Positions 34,883 through 44,852 are shown, counted from the first letter of the stretch. The stretch: 64,000 bases of DNA from Aromatoleum toluolicum (GCF_012911005.2 NZ_WTVS01000024.1:1-64000), one strand, 5' to 3'. Program-made: numbers and translations. The notes: generated from the sequence alone by a model not told the origin.

Positions 34883-36955
34883 ATGAGCACGTTGCAGGAT
34901 GACGGCGTGCAATCGGTCCGCCGGGCCGCGACGCAGCCTGAAGGCACATCCGCCGCAGATGCGCCGCACCCCTTGCCGGACGAACTCCTGCACGAGCTCA
35001 GGGTTCATCAGGTCGAACTGGAGAGACAGAACGCGGCGTTACGCAACGCCCAGCTTTCGCTCGAGGAAGCACGGGATCGCTACGTCGATCTGTTCGAGTT
35101 CGCGCCGGTAGGCTATCTGACCCTGACGCGCCAAGGGACCATCGATGAAATCAATCTGACCGCGACGAAGCTGCTCGGGGCCGAACGCAAGCAGGTGCTG
35201 GGCCGGCGCTTCGCGCACTTCGTGCTGCCCGAGGACCGTGACCGCTGGCATGTCTATCTTGCTGACGTGGCCAGGCATTCCGACAGCCGCGATTGCGAGC
35301 TGCACCTTCTGCGCAGGGGAAAGACGCGCTTTCATGGCCGGGTGGATGGCATCGGGGTGACCTCGAACGCTGGCGAGGTCGCGGTGCGCATCACCTTGAC
35401 GGACATTTCCGAGCAGAAGCGGATGGAGGCGCTGAACGAGAGCGAGTTGCGCCTGCGCATGGCCATGCAGGCGATGTCGGGGGGGATCTACGACTGGGAT
35501 CGGCGCACCGGCTCGCTCTACTGGAGCAGCGATCTGCCGCAGGTCTGCGGCATCGCTTCGGGCGACTTCAGGCCTGACCGGCGCTGGTGGCGGCAGCACG
35601 TGCATCCGGAGGACCTGCGCCGGATCCGGCCGGCGATCGTGAGCGCGCTGAGAACGCGCACGAACCAGTTTCAGGTCGAATACCGCGTCCGCCATGAGGA
35701 TGGTCACTGGGGGTATGTCGCGGATCGTGGCCACCTCGTGCGCGACGCCGCCGGCCGCGTCGTACGACTGGTGGGCGCCGTGACCGATGTCACGGCACGC
35801 AAGCATGCCGAGGCCGCCCTGCTGCGGCTGAACGACATGCTGGAGGAGAAGGTTGTCGAGCGCACGGCCGAGGTCGAAGCCCGCTCGCAGGCGCTTGCCG
35901 AAGCCGAGCGCTTCGCGCGCGCGACGATCGACTCGCTGTCGTCCAGCCTGTGCGTGCTCGACGAGCACGGGGGGATCATCGCCACGAACAGGACGTGGCG
36001 CGAATGGACAATTGACGCCGGCGACTGCGAGGCTCGGTCCGGCGGCTGTCCGGACTGCCTCGCAATGCCTTTCCGAATGCCCTGCTGGTCCCCCGAAACA
36101 ACCTCCGGTGTGCACCATGCGATCCAGGATCTGCTGGCGGGAAAACGCCAGACCTTTTCGCTCGAATACGAATGCCGCACCCCCGCGACCTCGCGCTGGT
36201 TCGAAATGCATGTCACGCGTTTTCCCGGCGATGGCCCGGTCCGGCTGGTGGTGACGCACGACGAGATCAGCGAGCGCAAGCGTGCGGCGGAAGACCAGAA
36301 AAGGACCGCCGAGCGCATCAAGCAACTCGGCTTGCACCTGGAAACGCTGCGGGAACAGCAGAGCGCGATGATCGCGCGTGAATTGCACGATGAACTCGGC
36401 GCAACGCTGACGATGCTCAAACTCGGCCTCGCGATCGCCGCGGAAGAGGTTGCGAGCTCCGAACCGCTGCGCACGAAGCTCGCTGGCCTGCTCGAGCAGG
36501 CGGACGCGGCCCTGCGCGTGGTCAAACGCGTTTCCAGCAGCCTGCGCCCGGCGACGCTGGACACACTGGGCCTCATTGCGACGATCAGGTGGTACGTCAC
36601 GCAGTTCTCGCGCAACACGGGCATCGCCACGGTGCTTCGCTTACCGGAATACGTGCGCCTGTCGCAGCTCGGCAATACCGCCGTGTTTCGCATCATTCAG
36701 GAAGGTCTGACCAACGTGGCAAAGCACTCGGGCGCGAGCAAGGTGACGATCAACGTCCGCAAGCATGATGGCGCATTGATCGTGAAACTGGTCGACAATG
36801 GCTCGGGTATCGCGGAAAGCGACCTGCAGCGCCCGGACTCCTTCGGCCTCATGGGCATGCGCGAACGTGCCGAGCACCTGGGGGGGACGCTTTCAATCGG
36901 CCGCCGACCGGACAAGGGGACACAGCTCATGCTGCGGATCCCCCTCGACAGCTAA
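34883..36955 (+). CDS. PAS-containing NarL-type sensor histidine kinase
   Basis: The 690-residue soluble kinase has three PAS/PAC regions (about 65-180, 185-310 and 345-470). A HisKA_3 dimerisation helix (MIARELHDELGATLTMLKLG, phospho-acceptor His) and a HATPase domain (NVAKHSGASKVTINV, VDNGSGI and FGLMGMRERAEHLGGTLSI) follow. No transmembrane segment is seen, so it senses a cytoplasmic signal. The third PAS region has a Cys-rich loop (CEARSGGCPDCLAMPFRMPC), which could bind metal or act in redox sensing. Its response regulator starts 9 bases downstream. Confidence 0.92.
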   Translation: MSTLQDDGVQSVRRAATQPEGTSAADAPHPLPDELLHELRVHQVELERQNAALRNAQLSLEEARDRYVDLFEFAPVGYLTLTRQGTIDEINLTATKLLGAERKQVLGRRFAHFVLPEDRDRWHVYLADVARHSDSRDCELHLLRRGKTRFHGRVDGIGVTSNAGEVAVRITLTDISEQKRMEALNESELRLRMAMQAMSGGIYDWDRRTGSLYWSSDLPQVCGIASGDFRPDRRWWRQHVHPEDLRRIRPAIVSALRTRTNQFQVEYRVRHEDGHWGYVADRGHLVRDAAGRVVRLVGAVTDVTARKHAEAALLRLNDMLEEKVVERTAEVEARSQALAEAERFARATIDSLSSSLCVLDEHGGIIATNRTWREWTIDAGDCEARSGGCPDCLAMPFRMPCWSPETTSGVHHAIQDLLAGKRQTFSLEYECRTPATSRWFEMHVTRFPGDGPVRLVVTHDEISERKRAAEDQKRTAERIKQLGLHLETLREQQSAMIARELHDELGATLTMLKLGLAIAAEEVASSEPLRTKLAGLLEQADAALRVVKRVSSSLRPATLDTLGLIATIRWYVTQFSRNTGIATVLRLPEYVRLSQLGNTAVFRIIQEGLTNVAKHSGASKVTINVRKHDGALIVKLVDNGSGIAESDLQRPDSFGLMGMRERAEHLGGTLSIGRRPDKGTQLMLRIPLDS

Positions 36956-36964
36956 GGGGAAGCG

Positions 36965-37600
36965 ATGAAACAGGTCAACCTGCTGATTGCAGACGATCAT
37001 GCGGTCGTTCGCAGCGGCCTGAGGCAGTTTCTTGCCTCCACCGAGGATCTCAAGGTCGCCGCGGAGGCTGCCACGGGCGAGGAGGTGCTTGCGCTCGTGC
37101 GCCAAGGGGTGTGCGACGTCGTGTTGCTGGATATCAGCCTGCCGGACCTGGACGGGCTGGAAGTGCTCAAGCGGGTGAAGCGGGAGTGGCCGGATCTGCC
37201 GGTCCTGATCTTCAGTATGTACTCCGAAGACGAATTCGCCGTCCCTGCACTGAATGCCGGTGCCTCGGGATACCTGAACAAGGACAGCCCGCCGGGCCAG
37301 ATCCTGACCGCGATTCGCGCGGTCGCTACGGGCGCCCGTTACGTGAGTCCCGCGCTGGCGGAGAAGCTCCTTGCCGGCACGGTGAGCCGCGGCAAGCGGC
37401 TTCCCCACGAAGCGCTCTCCGCGCGCGAGATGGAGGTGCTGCTGCTCTTGAGCAAGGGCATTCCACTCACCAAGATCGGCGAGACGCTGCATGTGAGCGT
37501 CAAGACCGTCAGTACCTACCGCTCGCGCGTGCTCGAAAAGCTCGCGATGCAGTCCAATGCCGAGGTCACCCGTTACGTCATGGAGCACAAGCTCGGTTGA
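36965..37600 (+). CDS. NarL/FixJ-family response regulator
   Basis: The 211-residue protein has a receiver domain with NLLIADDHAVVRSGLRQFLA (acidic pocket), Asp in VVLLDISLPDLDGLEVL and the switch region VLIFSMYSEDEFA. A C-terminal LuxR-type HTH has SAREMEVLLLLSKGIPLTKIG and SVKTVSTYRSRVLEKL. It is the partner of the kinase immediately upstream. AGGGGAAGCG provides the ribosome site. Confidence 0.95.
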   Translation: MKQVNLLIADDHAVVRSGLRQFLASTEDLKVAAEAATGEEVLALVRQGVCDVVLLDISLPDLDGLEVLKRVKREWPDLPVLIFSMYSEDEFAVPALNAGASGYLNKDSPPGQILTAIRAVATGARYVSPALAEKLLAGTVSRGKRLPHEALSAREMEVLLLLSKGIPLTKIGETLHVSVKTVSTYRSRVLEKLAMQSNAEVTRYVMEHKLG

Positions 37601-37678
37601 TGAGTATTGAATGGCGGTTTATCCGGTTGGAGTAAGATTCCGGTTCGGTCATTCCGCGCCGTGCGGATAGGAAACCTG

Positions 37679-40637
37679 GTGCCAAACAGCAAGGTAGCTG
37701 AAGCGCCCGATAGCGGGACTCCCGTGATTGCCGCCACGACGGGCGCCCTCCCCGACCTGCGCGCAGCGAGAATGGACCCCGGAAATTTTTCCATCGTCGG
37801 CATGGGCGCATCTGCCGGCGGCCTGGAAGCCTTCGAGCAGTTCTTCCGCCGGATGCCTGCGGATAGCGGCATGGCCTTCGTGCTGGTTCAGCACCTCGAT
37901 CCGGACCACGCCAGCCTGCTCACCGAAATCCTGCAACGCGCCACCACCATGCCGGTGGTCGAAGCCACGGATCAGCTGATCGTGGCCCCCGACCGCGTGC
38001 ACGTCATTCCGCCCAATCGCGACATGGCGATCTTTCACGGCAGGCTGCAGCTGAGCGTCCCGGATCAGCCGCGCGGCCTGCGCATGTCCATCGACGCCTT
38101 TCTGCGTTCCCTCGCAGAAGACCGCGGCGACAAGGCGGTCGGCATCATCCTGTCCGGCACGGGCACCGACGGCCCTCGGGCTGCGTGCCATCCTGGGGGC
38201 CGGCGGCATCGCGCTGGTGCAGGATCCTGCCGACGCCCGCTACGACGGCATGCCTGCCAGTGCGATCCGGTCGGGCTACGCGACCGCTGTGCTGGCCGCG
38301 GACGCCATGCCGCGCGCGCTACTGGCAGGCATCCGCCGCACTGCGCGGCGTACGGAAGATCGACCGACGCCGGCGGCCGTCGGCGCCATGAGCCGCATCC
38401 TGATGCTGTTGCGCACCGCGACGGGCCATGACTTCTCGCTCTACAAGAAGAGCACCATCGGCCGCCGCATCGAGCGGCGCATGGCGCAGCACGACATCGA
38501 GGACATCGAGGTCTATGCCCGCTACGTCAAGGAAAATCCCGCCGAGATACAGACGCTGTTCAAGGAACTGCTGATCAACGTCACCAGCTTCTTTCGCGAC
38601 GCCGAGGCCTTTGCCACGCTGAAGCGCGAGATCCTGCCGCTGTTGCTGCGGGACAAACCGGAGGCCTATGTGCTGCGCATCTGGGTGGCAGGGTGCGCCA
38701 CCGGCGAAGAGGCCTATTCGATCGCGATCCTGCTGCGCGAGTTGATGGACGAGCGCGAGCAGGCATTCAAGGTTCAACTCTATGCAACGGATCTTGATGA
38801 AGATGCCATCAGCGCTGCACGGACGGGCGTGTACCCGCCGAATATCGTCCAGGACGTCCAGCCTGACCGGCTGCACCGCTTTTTTCTCAAGGACGATGCG
38901 GGTTATCGGGTAAGGAAGGAAATTCGCGAAATGGTGGTGTTCGCCGTCCAGAACGTCATCAAGGACCCTCCCTTCACCCGGCTCGACCTGCTGTGTTGTC
39001 GCAACCTGATGATCTACCTGGAGCCGGAACTGCAAAACCGTCTCATCCCGGCGTTCCATTACGCGCTCAAACCAGGCGGAATACTGTTTCTCTCGCCCTC
39101 GGAAAGCATCGGCAACCACACCGGATTGTTCACGGCGCAAGACCGCAAATGGAAGTTCTATCGTGCCACCCACTCCGTCGCCTCTGCCCGCACGGTGCTG
39201 GCCAATGGCTTGTCCTGGGCCGCGGATAGAAGGGGCAAAGCGCCCGAGGAAGTCATGAAAAGAGCCAAGGAAACCAACTTCGCCGAACTGACCCGACGCG
39301 TGTTGCTTCAATCCTACGCGCCGGCTTCGGTCCTCACGGACCTGAAGGGCAACATCCTCTATGTTCACGGCGACACCGGAAACTTCCTGCGCCCGGCTCC
39401 CGGCCAGGCCACGCTCAATGTGGTCGAGATGGCGCGCGAGCCACTGCCACCTGAACTGCGTGCGGCAATCCTCCACGCCACCAGCCAGGGGGGAGCCACC
39501 TTGGGCCGGGAAGTCGCCGTCACCACCAATGGCAAGGTACAGACGGTGAGTTTCAGTCTGCGCCCCGTGCAGGACACGGACGCCGGCGAGACCGTGCTGG
39601 TGATCAGTTTCGAGGAAATCTCGGGCGGCGCACCCGGCACGCGGAAACGCAGCAAACGCGAGTCGACGTCGCTCACGAACGAGAGGATAGAGGCCCTCGA
39701 ACGGGAACTGGCCTACACGCGGGAGAGCCTGCAGGCCACCATCGAGGAACAGCAGGCGTCCAACGAGGAGATGCAGTCCACCAATGAGGAACTCCAGTCG
39801 AGCAACGAAGAACTGGAGACATCCAGGGAGGAGCTGCAGTCGGTCAATGAAGAGCTGGTGACGGTGAATGCAGAGCTGCACGCCAAGATCCAGCAACTGA
39901 CGGGCATACAGAACGACATGAAGAACCTGCTCGACAACGTGAACGTCGGCACGATCTTCCTGGATGAGCGATTGGTCATCCGCCGCTTTACGCGTGAGGC
40001 GGCGCGGATCTATCGCCTGATCGGCTCCGATGTGGGGCGGCCGCTGGGTGACATCAACTCCGAACTGGAAGGTGACGACCTGCTCGCCCGCGCACAGACC
40101 GTCCTCGACAGCCTGATCCCCTATGAGTGCGAGCTTCGCACGGATAGGGGCGCCTGGTATCTGGCGCGCATCATGCCTTATCGGACCGTCGACAACGTCA
40201 TCGAGGGGGTGGTGCTGACCTTCACGGACATCAGCAGGCGCGTCGAAACTGAGGCGGCGGTGCACACGGCGCGGGATCTGGCCGAAGGCATCGTCGATAC
40301 GGTACGCGAACCGCTGCTGGTGCTGGACGGGGCCCTGAAGATCGTCTCCGCCAGCCGTTCGTTCTACCGGAACTTCCGCGTCACGCCCGAAGATACCCTG
40401 GGCCGCCCGCTCTACGACGTCGGCAACGGCCAGTGGGACATCCCCCCACTACGGGAACTGCTGGAAACAATCTTGCCGCGCGACCGCAGCTTTGAAGGTT
40501 ACGTGGTCGAACAGGTCTTCCCCGCCATCGGGCGACGCAGGATATCGCTCAATGCCCGCCGCATAGCCGGCAGGAGCGGCGACACGCAGCTGATCCTGCT
40601 GGCAATGCAGGACGATGGGCAAGAGCGCGCGACGTAG
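37679..40637 (+). pseudogene. CheB/CheR/PAS fusion protein, interrupted by a frameshift
   Basis: The 5' frame from a GTG after AGGAAA encodes a CheB-type methylesterase domain (Ser in IVGMGASAGGLEAFE, His in LVQHLDPDHASLL, Asp in LSGTGTDG). At 38171-38175 the frame is broken. Reading moves from GAC-GGC into CTC-GGG-CTG only if two bases are restored or one C is removed. The rest continues in the other frame to 40637. It encodes CheR methyltransferase (SFFRDAEAFATLKREILPLL, RIWVAGCATGEEAYSIAILL), a long coiled coil of EELQSSNEEL-type repeats, and PAS domains. Both halves are otherwise intact. A sequencing error is possible, and so is a recent pseudogene. Confidence 0.82.
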
Positions 40638-40682
40638 CGCGCAAGTGTCCGAATCCTGATCATGCGCGTGCGAAAAAGGGAA

Positions 40683-40710
40683 CACTACGCCACCGTGGGT
40701 GACGTAGTCC
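40683..40710. repeat. Imperfect palindrome, copy 1 (flanks J-domain operon)
   Basis: The sequence has arms CACTACGCCACC and GGGTGACGTAGTCC around a short loop. It is a slightly diverged copy of the perfect palindrome at 43748-43777. It lies at the 3' end of the four-gene operon and could also act in transcription termination. No T-run follows. Confidence 0.6.
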
Positions 40711-40719
40711 GACGGACTG

Positions 40720-41946
40720 CTAGCGCAGTTTGTAGGTCGCCCTGCACGTCTCGTGCAGGTAGGCCAGCACGTCATGCTCATCCGCGTCGTTGAGATGCAT
40801 GCGGGCATCGGGCCCCAGGTCTTCGGACCAAAGATGCCTGACGTCGGCCTGATACTGAAACGGCACGACCTGCTGGATGAAGCGCGACACCGCCGCCTCG
40901 TCGAAGCCCGAGCTGCGGAAACCTTCCCAGACGCCGATCGCATCCTTCTTGCGCAACGTGGGACCGGGCTCCAGGCCGGTCGCGACCATCAACAGGACGG
41001 TGCACATCACATCCGGGTGTTCGCCCTTGCCACCGGTGATTTTCCGCCAGGCGTCTTCGGTCTCTTTGTCGTGATGCGTCAGCTCGTCGAGCCCGCAGGT
41101 GTTGAAGAAAAAATATCCCGACAGCGGCCCGACCTCCTCCTTCGGAATGAAATCCGCGGCGGGGTGCTGCTTGAGCGTCGGCAAGAGCTTGCCGAGGAAG
41201 TTCTCGCGTGCGTCACCCAGCACGCCGCGGATCGCCGCCGGAGCCTCTTCGGCCCATTCGTCGAGAGCCGGGAAATCGCGCTTCCTTTTCTTGCAGGCCA
41301 ATGCATGGAGTTCCATGAACTGCCCGGTGGAAAACAGTTTGCCGGGCTTCTTGTCGACGAAAAACACCAGCAGTGCGCTGTTGATGACCGCCTCGCAGGG
41401 TTCGTTCATCTGCAGATCCTTGCGCGACACGCCCAGCTTACCGGCCAGCCAGTAGCTCAGTTCGTGCTGGGCCAGGATGCCCTCGCGCCGCTGCATTTCC
41501 TCCTGGTACCGGGCATGCGTCATCGGCTCGTCGAGCGTCCATAGGGACAGCATCTGCTTTTCGATCTGGCTGACCGCGGCGGGCGGTTCCAGAATCAGGT
41601 CTTCCGGCAGCTTCAGCAAGGCACGCAGCGCGTCGGCTCCAGCCTTCGACAGGGCAAGGAGCGTTTTCTGGCGCAGCTGGTCGGCGGCCGCCGCAACTTT
41701 TCCGCCGGATGCGGACTCGAGCGCCAGGCTGACCAGGGTCACCAGGCGGGTGCGCGCCGCTTCGAGCTCGGGGCGCAGGTTGGCGGTGCCGAAAAAGCCG
41801 GCCAGCTGAACGATCCCTTTCGCGCCTTCGCGTCCGATGGCGGCCAGGCGCTCATCGTCGATGACGCGCTGGTTCACGGCATAAGAGAGCACCTGCTCGA
41901 AATACGGGCGGGCATCGACGGTTGCGACAGTGGTATTGCTGGACAT
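40720..41946 (-). CDS. Hypothetical protein, last gene of J-domain operon
   Basis: The 408-residue soluble protein has no signal peptide or membrane helix. It is mostly helical in composition, with segments such as RPYFEQVLSYAVNQRVIDDE, QHELSYWLAGKLGVSRKDL and GLDELTHHDKETEDAWRKIT. A patch near the middle is basic (ACKKRKRDFPALDEW). I recognise no catalytic motif. The likely start is the ATG at 41946. The gene lies 42 bases after the preceding gene of the same strand. Its consistent placement with a J-domain protein suggests a chaperone-linked role (inference). Confidence 0.7.
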   Translation of the reverse strand: MSSNTTVATVDARPYFEQVLSYAVNQRVIDDERLAAIGREGAKGIVQLAGFFGTANLRPELEAARTRLVTLVSLALESASGGKVAAAADQLRQKTLLALSKAGADALRALLKLPEDLILEPPAAVSQIEKQMLSLWTLDEPMTHARYQEEMQRREGILAQHELSYWLAGKLGVSRKDLQMNEPCEAVINSALLVFFVDKKPGKLFSTGQFMELHALACKKRKRDFPALDEWAEEAPAAIRGVLGDARENFLGKLLPTLKQHPAADFIPKEEVGPLSGYFFFNTCGLDELTHHDKETEDAWRKITGGKGEHPDVMCTVLLMVATGLEPGPTLRKKDAIGVWEGFRSSGFDEAAVSRFIQQVVPFQYQADVRHLWSEDLGPDARMHLNDADEHDVLAYLHETCRATYKLR

Positions 41947-41988
41947 TCGTGTGTGGCGCGCGAAGCACAACGGCTTCGCGCTTCCCTA

Positions 41989-42765
41989 TCAGATGGCGGA
42001 CTCTTCTTCGTCTTCCTGAATCTTCGGCACACCCGGCTCGCCGGTTTCGACCGGCGGCGGCACATGCGCGGCTTCCATTTCGCGACGCATGCGATCCTGG
42101 ACCTCGATGATCAGCAGTTCGAAGCTGTCCTGGAATTCGTGGCGCAGCACCCACGCCGTTTCCATCCAGTCGCCATCAGCCACTTCGGAGCGCGACATGC
42201 TCGGACGTGCCAGCTCCATCGAGTCACCGGCTTCAAGCCCCTGCTCCATCTCGTCGAACTGCTCCTCCGCATCGAAGGAGTGCGTCCGCTTGGGCGCCAT
42301 GGCCTTCTCGAGATCGAAGTCGTCTTCGAAGCGCCCGTGGAAGGCGAAGTTCTGCAGCAGATCGTAGTAGTCGGTGAAGTAGTCCGCCAGCAGACGGATG
42401 CCTTCATCGCGTTCGGTCAGGCATTCGAGGATCTCGACGCAGGCGCCTGCCCCCCGGTGCATGACGGCATTCATGGTGTTGCGCAGGCGCGGCACGTACT
42501 TCTCGAGCGGCTCGCCATACTTGCGTTCGAGCAGGATCGCGTCGACAAACTGTTCGGGACTGACCACCAGGTTGATCACGGACTCCTTGCTGGAGTCGAA
42601 CTCGCGCATGATGGCCAACAGATCCTTTGGCGCCAGTTCGTCGAGGACGCTCACCAGCGCCTGGTCGCCCTGCGTTTCGGCGATGGCGACCAGTTGCGAT
42701 TCCGCCTCGGCGATTTCGCCGGCGAGGATCAGGGCTTGGGTCTGGATGACGGCAGGATGGGTCAT
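41989..42765 (-). CDS. Hypothetical acidic protein of J-domain operon
   Basis: The 258-residue soluble protein is acidic, with a very acidic C-terminus (PKIQEDEEESAI). It has helical segments such as DELAPKDLLAIMREFDSSKE and LLADYFTDYYDLLQNFAFHG. A TTG in frame at 42780 is an alternative start overlapping the previous stop. No known domain is seen. It lies 11 bases downstream of the 169-residue gene. Confidence 0.68.
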   Translation of the reverse strand: MTHPAVIQTQALILAGEIAEAESQLVAIAETQGDQALVSVLDELAPKDLLAIMREFDSSKESVINLVVSPEQFVDAILLERKYGEPLEKYVPRLRNTMNAVMHRGAGACVEILECLTERDEGIRLLADYFTDYYDLLQNFAFHGRFEDDFDLEKAMAPKRTHSFDAEEQFDEMEQGLEAGDSMELARPSMSRSEVADGDWMETAWVLRHEFQDSFELLIIEVQDRMRREMEAAHVPPPVETGEPGVPKIQEDEEESAI

Positions 42766-42776
42766 GGACTTGGTGC

Positions 42777-43286
42777 TCAACGGTCAGGGGTATCGAAACC
42801 TTGTTCGGTCATCCAGCTTTCACCGGCTTCGCCGAGGTCTTCCGTATCGTCTTCATCTTCTTCGTCGGCCTGGGCTGGGGCGTCAGGCCTGCGGATGTCT
42901 TCGGTAAGCATCCACTCGAGCACGGCCGTGGAGGTCAGGAAGACATCGCCATCGGCAGTCTCCAGGCACATCTCGATCAGCGGACGCGCCCACGGCTGGA
43001 TATCCAGGGTTCTTTCCATCTCCGCCCAGCGCGGGAAACGACCGAGCCCCGGGGTGGCGTTGGCCGCCCGGTCAAGAATCCTGCGGTCGTTGAACGCATA
43101 CGCCCCATGCAGCGCGGGCGCGACCATTTCCGGCGCCTCCTCGATCATGGGCATCAGATCCTTGAAGCACTGACGCTTTTCCTGCAGACGCAGGTTGAGC
43201 ACGTTCTTGTTTTCCGAATCAGTGCGCAAGTCATCCAGCTCGCTGTTGTAGCGCTCGGAAAGATCTTCAAAATAGAACGACGTCAT
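42777..43286 (-). CDS. Hypothetical protein of J-domain operon
   Basis: The 169-residue soluble protein starts [20 protein letters not shown] and has an acidic tail ([18 protein letters not shown]). Its ATG overlaps the stop of the J-domain gene (ATGA), so the two are translationally coupled. No known motif is seen. The mixed helical central part contains [16 protein letters not shown]. Confidence 0.68.
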   Translation of the reverse strand: MTSFYFEDLSERYNSELDDLRTDSENKNVLNLRLQEKRQCFKDLMPMIEEAPEMVAPALHGAYAFNDRRILDRAANATPGLGRFPRWAEMERTLDIQPWARPLIEMCLETADGDVFLTSTAVLEWMLTEDIRRPDAPAQADEEDEDDTEDLGEAGESWMTEQGFDTPDR

Positions 43287-43570
43287 GTAATCACTTTCTC
43301 AATATACGCATTCCACAGCGAGGTCGCTTCCTGCAGTGGGTCGTCGATCAGGTTGCGGCGGCGCAGCGCATCGTATTCGCGGCGCTTCGCATCGTCACCC
43401 AGCAATTCGTAAGCCGTCTGGGCTTCCCGAAAACGGGCCGACGCGTCGGCCGAGGGGTTCCTGTCGGGGTGGTAAAGACGGGCCGCCTTGCGGTAGGCCG
43501 CTTTGATGTCATCGAGAGATGCGACTGGCGAAACACCTAGAACTTCGTACGGGTCTCTCATTTCAGTCAT
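43283..43570 (-). CDS. Minimal J-domain (DnaJ-like) protein
   Basis: The 95-residue product is almost only a J-domain: [20 protein letters not shown], then the HPD motif in [17 protein letters not shown] and [21 protein letters not shown] short tail ([17 protein letters not shown]) follows. HPD is needed to stimulate Hsp70 ATPase. It lacks the Gly/Phe, zinc and substrate-binding domains. The partners for client choice may therefore be the three co-transcribed proteins. Starts at 43570 or 43561 are possible. Confidence 0.85.
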   Translation of the reverse strand: MTEMRDPYEVLGVSPVASLDDIKAAYRKAARLYHPDRNPSADASARFREAQTAYELLGDDAKRREYDALRRRNLIDDPLQEATSLWNAYIEKVIT

Positions 43571-43747
43571 CAGGAATAAACGGGGCTTATCATTACTAGT
43601 ATAACAAGGAACTATTGGCCCCTTCGCAGAGAGTCGGCTTGGCCGAGCCGCGCTGCCCATGCCATTAGCATGGCTGCATCCCGCTCGCGACACGCTGGCG
43701 TCCCACCGGGGGAAGTCTGCCGCCCGCGCAAAGAAGGAAGCCTGAAC

Positions 43748-43777
43748 GGACTACGCCACCCGTGGGTGGCGTAGTCC
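43748..43777. repeat. Perfect 14-bp palindrome, copy 2 (flanks J-domain operon)
   Basis: Arms GGACTACGCCACCC and GGGTGGCGTAGTCC are separated by GT. This is the intact form of the copy at 40683-40710. It lies upstream of the J-domain operon and downstream (on the opposite strand) of the collagen-like gene. It resembles a REP-type palindromic element. It could alternatively form a terminator for the upstream gene. Confidence 0.75.
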
Positions 43778-43797
43778 GAGGCAACGCCAGGCGGATC

Positions 43798-44127
43798 TCA
43801 ACGCGCGGGAGCCGGAGGCGGAACGACGATCACGGTGTCGCCACCGGTCTTGCCGCGCTCACCCTGGGCTCCGGTATCGCCGGTGGAACCGGTTGATCCT
43901 TGTGCTCCGGTGTACCCGGTCGATCCGGTTTCCCCGGTAGATCCTGTCGACCCGGTGGGCCCCATCTGCCCGGTCATTCCGGTGGCGCCAGGGGCACCTG
44001 CGGGGCCGGCGGGTCCCGGGACGGGCGCTGGAGCCGGAGCCGGGGCCGGCGTCACGACCGTCGACTTTTCACACGCGCTCAAGGCTAGCGCCATCAATGC
44101 CGCTGAAAAAATTATCGAGTACTTCAT
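43798..44127 (-). CDS. Collagen-like (Gly-X-Y) lipoprotein
   Basis: The 109-residue protein has a lipoprotein signal with lipobox LSAC (Cys19) and a Pro/Ala linker ([19 protein letters not shown]). About nineteen uninterrupted Gly-X-Y triplets follow, rich in Thr and Ser ([19 protein letters not shown]). The end is hydrophobic and Pro-rich. The GXY tract could form a collagen-type triple helix on the outer membrane. It sits just upstream of the fibre cluster. [12 protein letters not shown] is the preferred start. Confidence 0.85.
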   Translation of the reverse strand: MKYSIIFSAALMALALSACEKSTVVTPAPAPAPAPVPGPAGPAGAPGATGMTGQMGPTGSTGSTGETGSTGYTGAQGSTGSTGDTGAQGERGKTGGDTVIVVPPPAPAR

Positions 44128-44453
44128 CTGAATTCCTTTGGAGTGTTGGTCAACAACCGCTCTCTTGGGGAGATTCGCGGTCAGCTGGACGTGCGATTTG
44201 AAAATACGCGATACCCGCGCCGTGTTCCGTTCGCTGGCGAACACAACCGCGCGCGTGTGTGTCCCGGCACCGCCGCGCCACGGATCGACTGCAGCACAAG
44301 GACTGTCGGAGACGGTGAACCCCGGGACTGACTCCCGCAGCGGGGCCCTTCTGTGCGGAACCGTACAGAGCCGACGCCGTTTTCGGCGTAAATATCATTT
44401 GCCGGACGGCAACATTCTCATCAACGGGGCGCAAGTCCAGGGATCGACGAACC
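44128..44453. other. 326-base divergent intergenic region
   Basis: It separates the collagen-like lipoprotein (minus) and a small membrane protein (plus) and should contain both promoters. GC-rich inverted segments around 44310-44345 (CCCCGGGACTGACTCCC) form only weak stems. I see no gene. Confidence 0.4.
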
Positions 44454-44678
44454 ATGAAAGCCCTACTCATTACCGGAGTCGCACTGATTGTCATGGGCGC
44501 AGCCGTTCTGGGCTACGACCATTACAGCTATACGACGACCGAGAACATCCTCCAGATCGGGCCGATCACGGCGACCGCCGAACGCACGCATACGGTCTCG
44601 ATACCGCCGCTCGTCGGCTGGTTGCTCATCGGTGGCGGCGCGTGCGTGATCGCTTTCGCCGTACTGTCGAAGAAATGA
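44454..44678 (+). CDS. Small two-helix membrane protein
   Basis: The 74-residue product has two hydrophobic segments (MKALLITGVALIVMGAAVLG and IPPLVGWLLIGGGACVIAFA). They are separated by a polar loop containing DHYSYTTTENILQIGPITAT. The likely topology places both ends in the cytoplasm. It is probably co-transcribed with the DUF3096 gene 18 bases on. The family is unknown to me, although similar short proteins accompany DUF3096 genes. Confidence 0.7.
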   Translation: MKALLITGVALIVMGAAVLGYDHYSYTTTENILQIGPITATAERTHTVSIPPLVGWLLIGGGACVIAFAVLSKK

Positions 44679-44696
44679 CTGAAAGGGAAAGCCTAC

Positions 44697-44852
44697 ATGA
44701 CCATCAACCTGGCTCTTGCTCCGCTGGTCGCGCTGATCGCCGGGATTCTCATCCTCGTCGTGCCCCGACTGCTGAACTATATCGTCGCGATCTATCTGAT
44801 CCTCATCGGACTGATCGGGGTCTTCGGGGGCGGCAACTTCAACCTTCGCTGA
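44697..44852 (+). CDS. DUF3096-family mini membrane protein
   Basis: The 51-residue product is two hydrophobic helices (INLALAPLVALIAGILILVV and LLNYIVAIYLILIGLIGVFG) joined by a Pro-Arg turn. It ends in GGGNFNLR. This is the exact size and pattern of DUF3096. GAAAGGGAAAGCC lies upstream of the ATG. Function is unknown. Confidence 0.75.
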   Translation: MTINLALAPLVALIAGILILVVPRLLNYIVAIYLILIGLIGVFGGGNFNLR

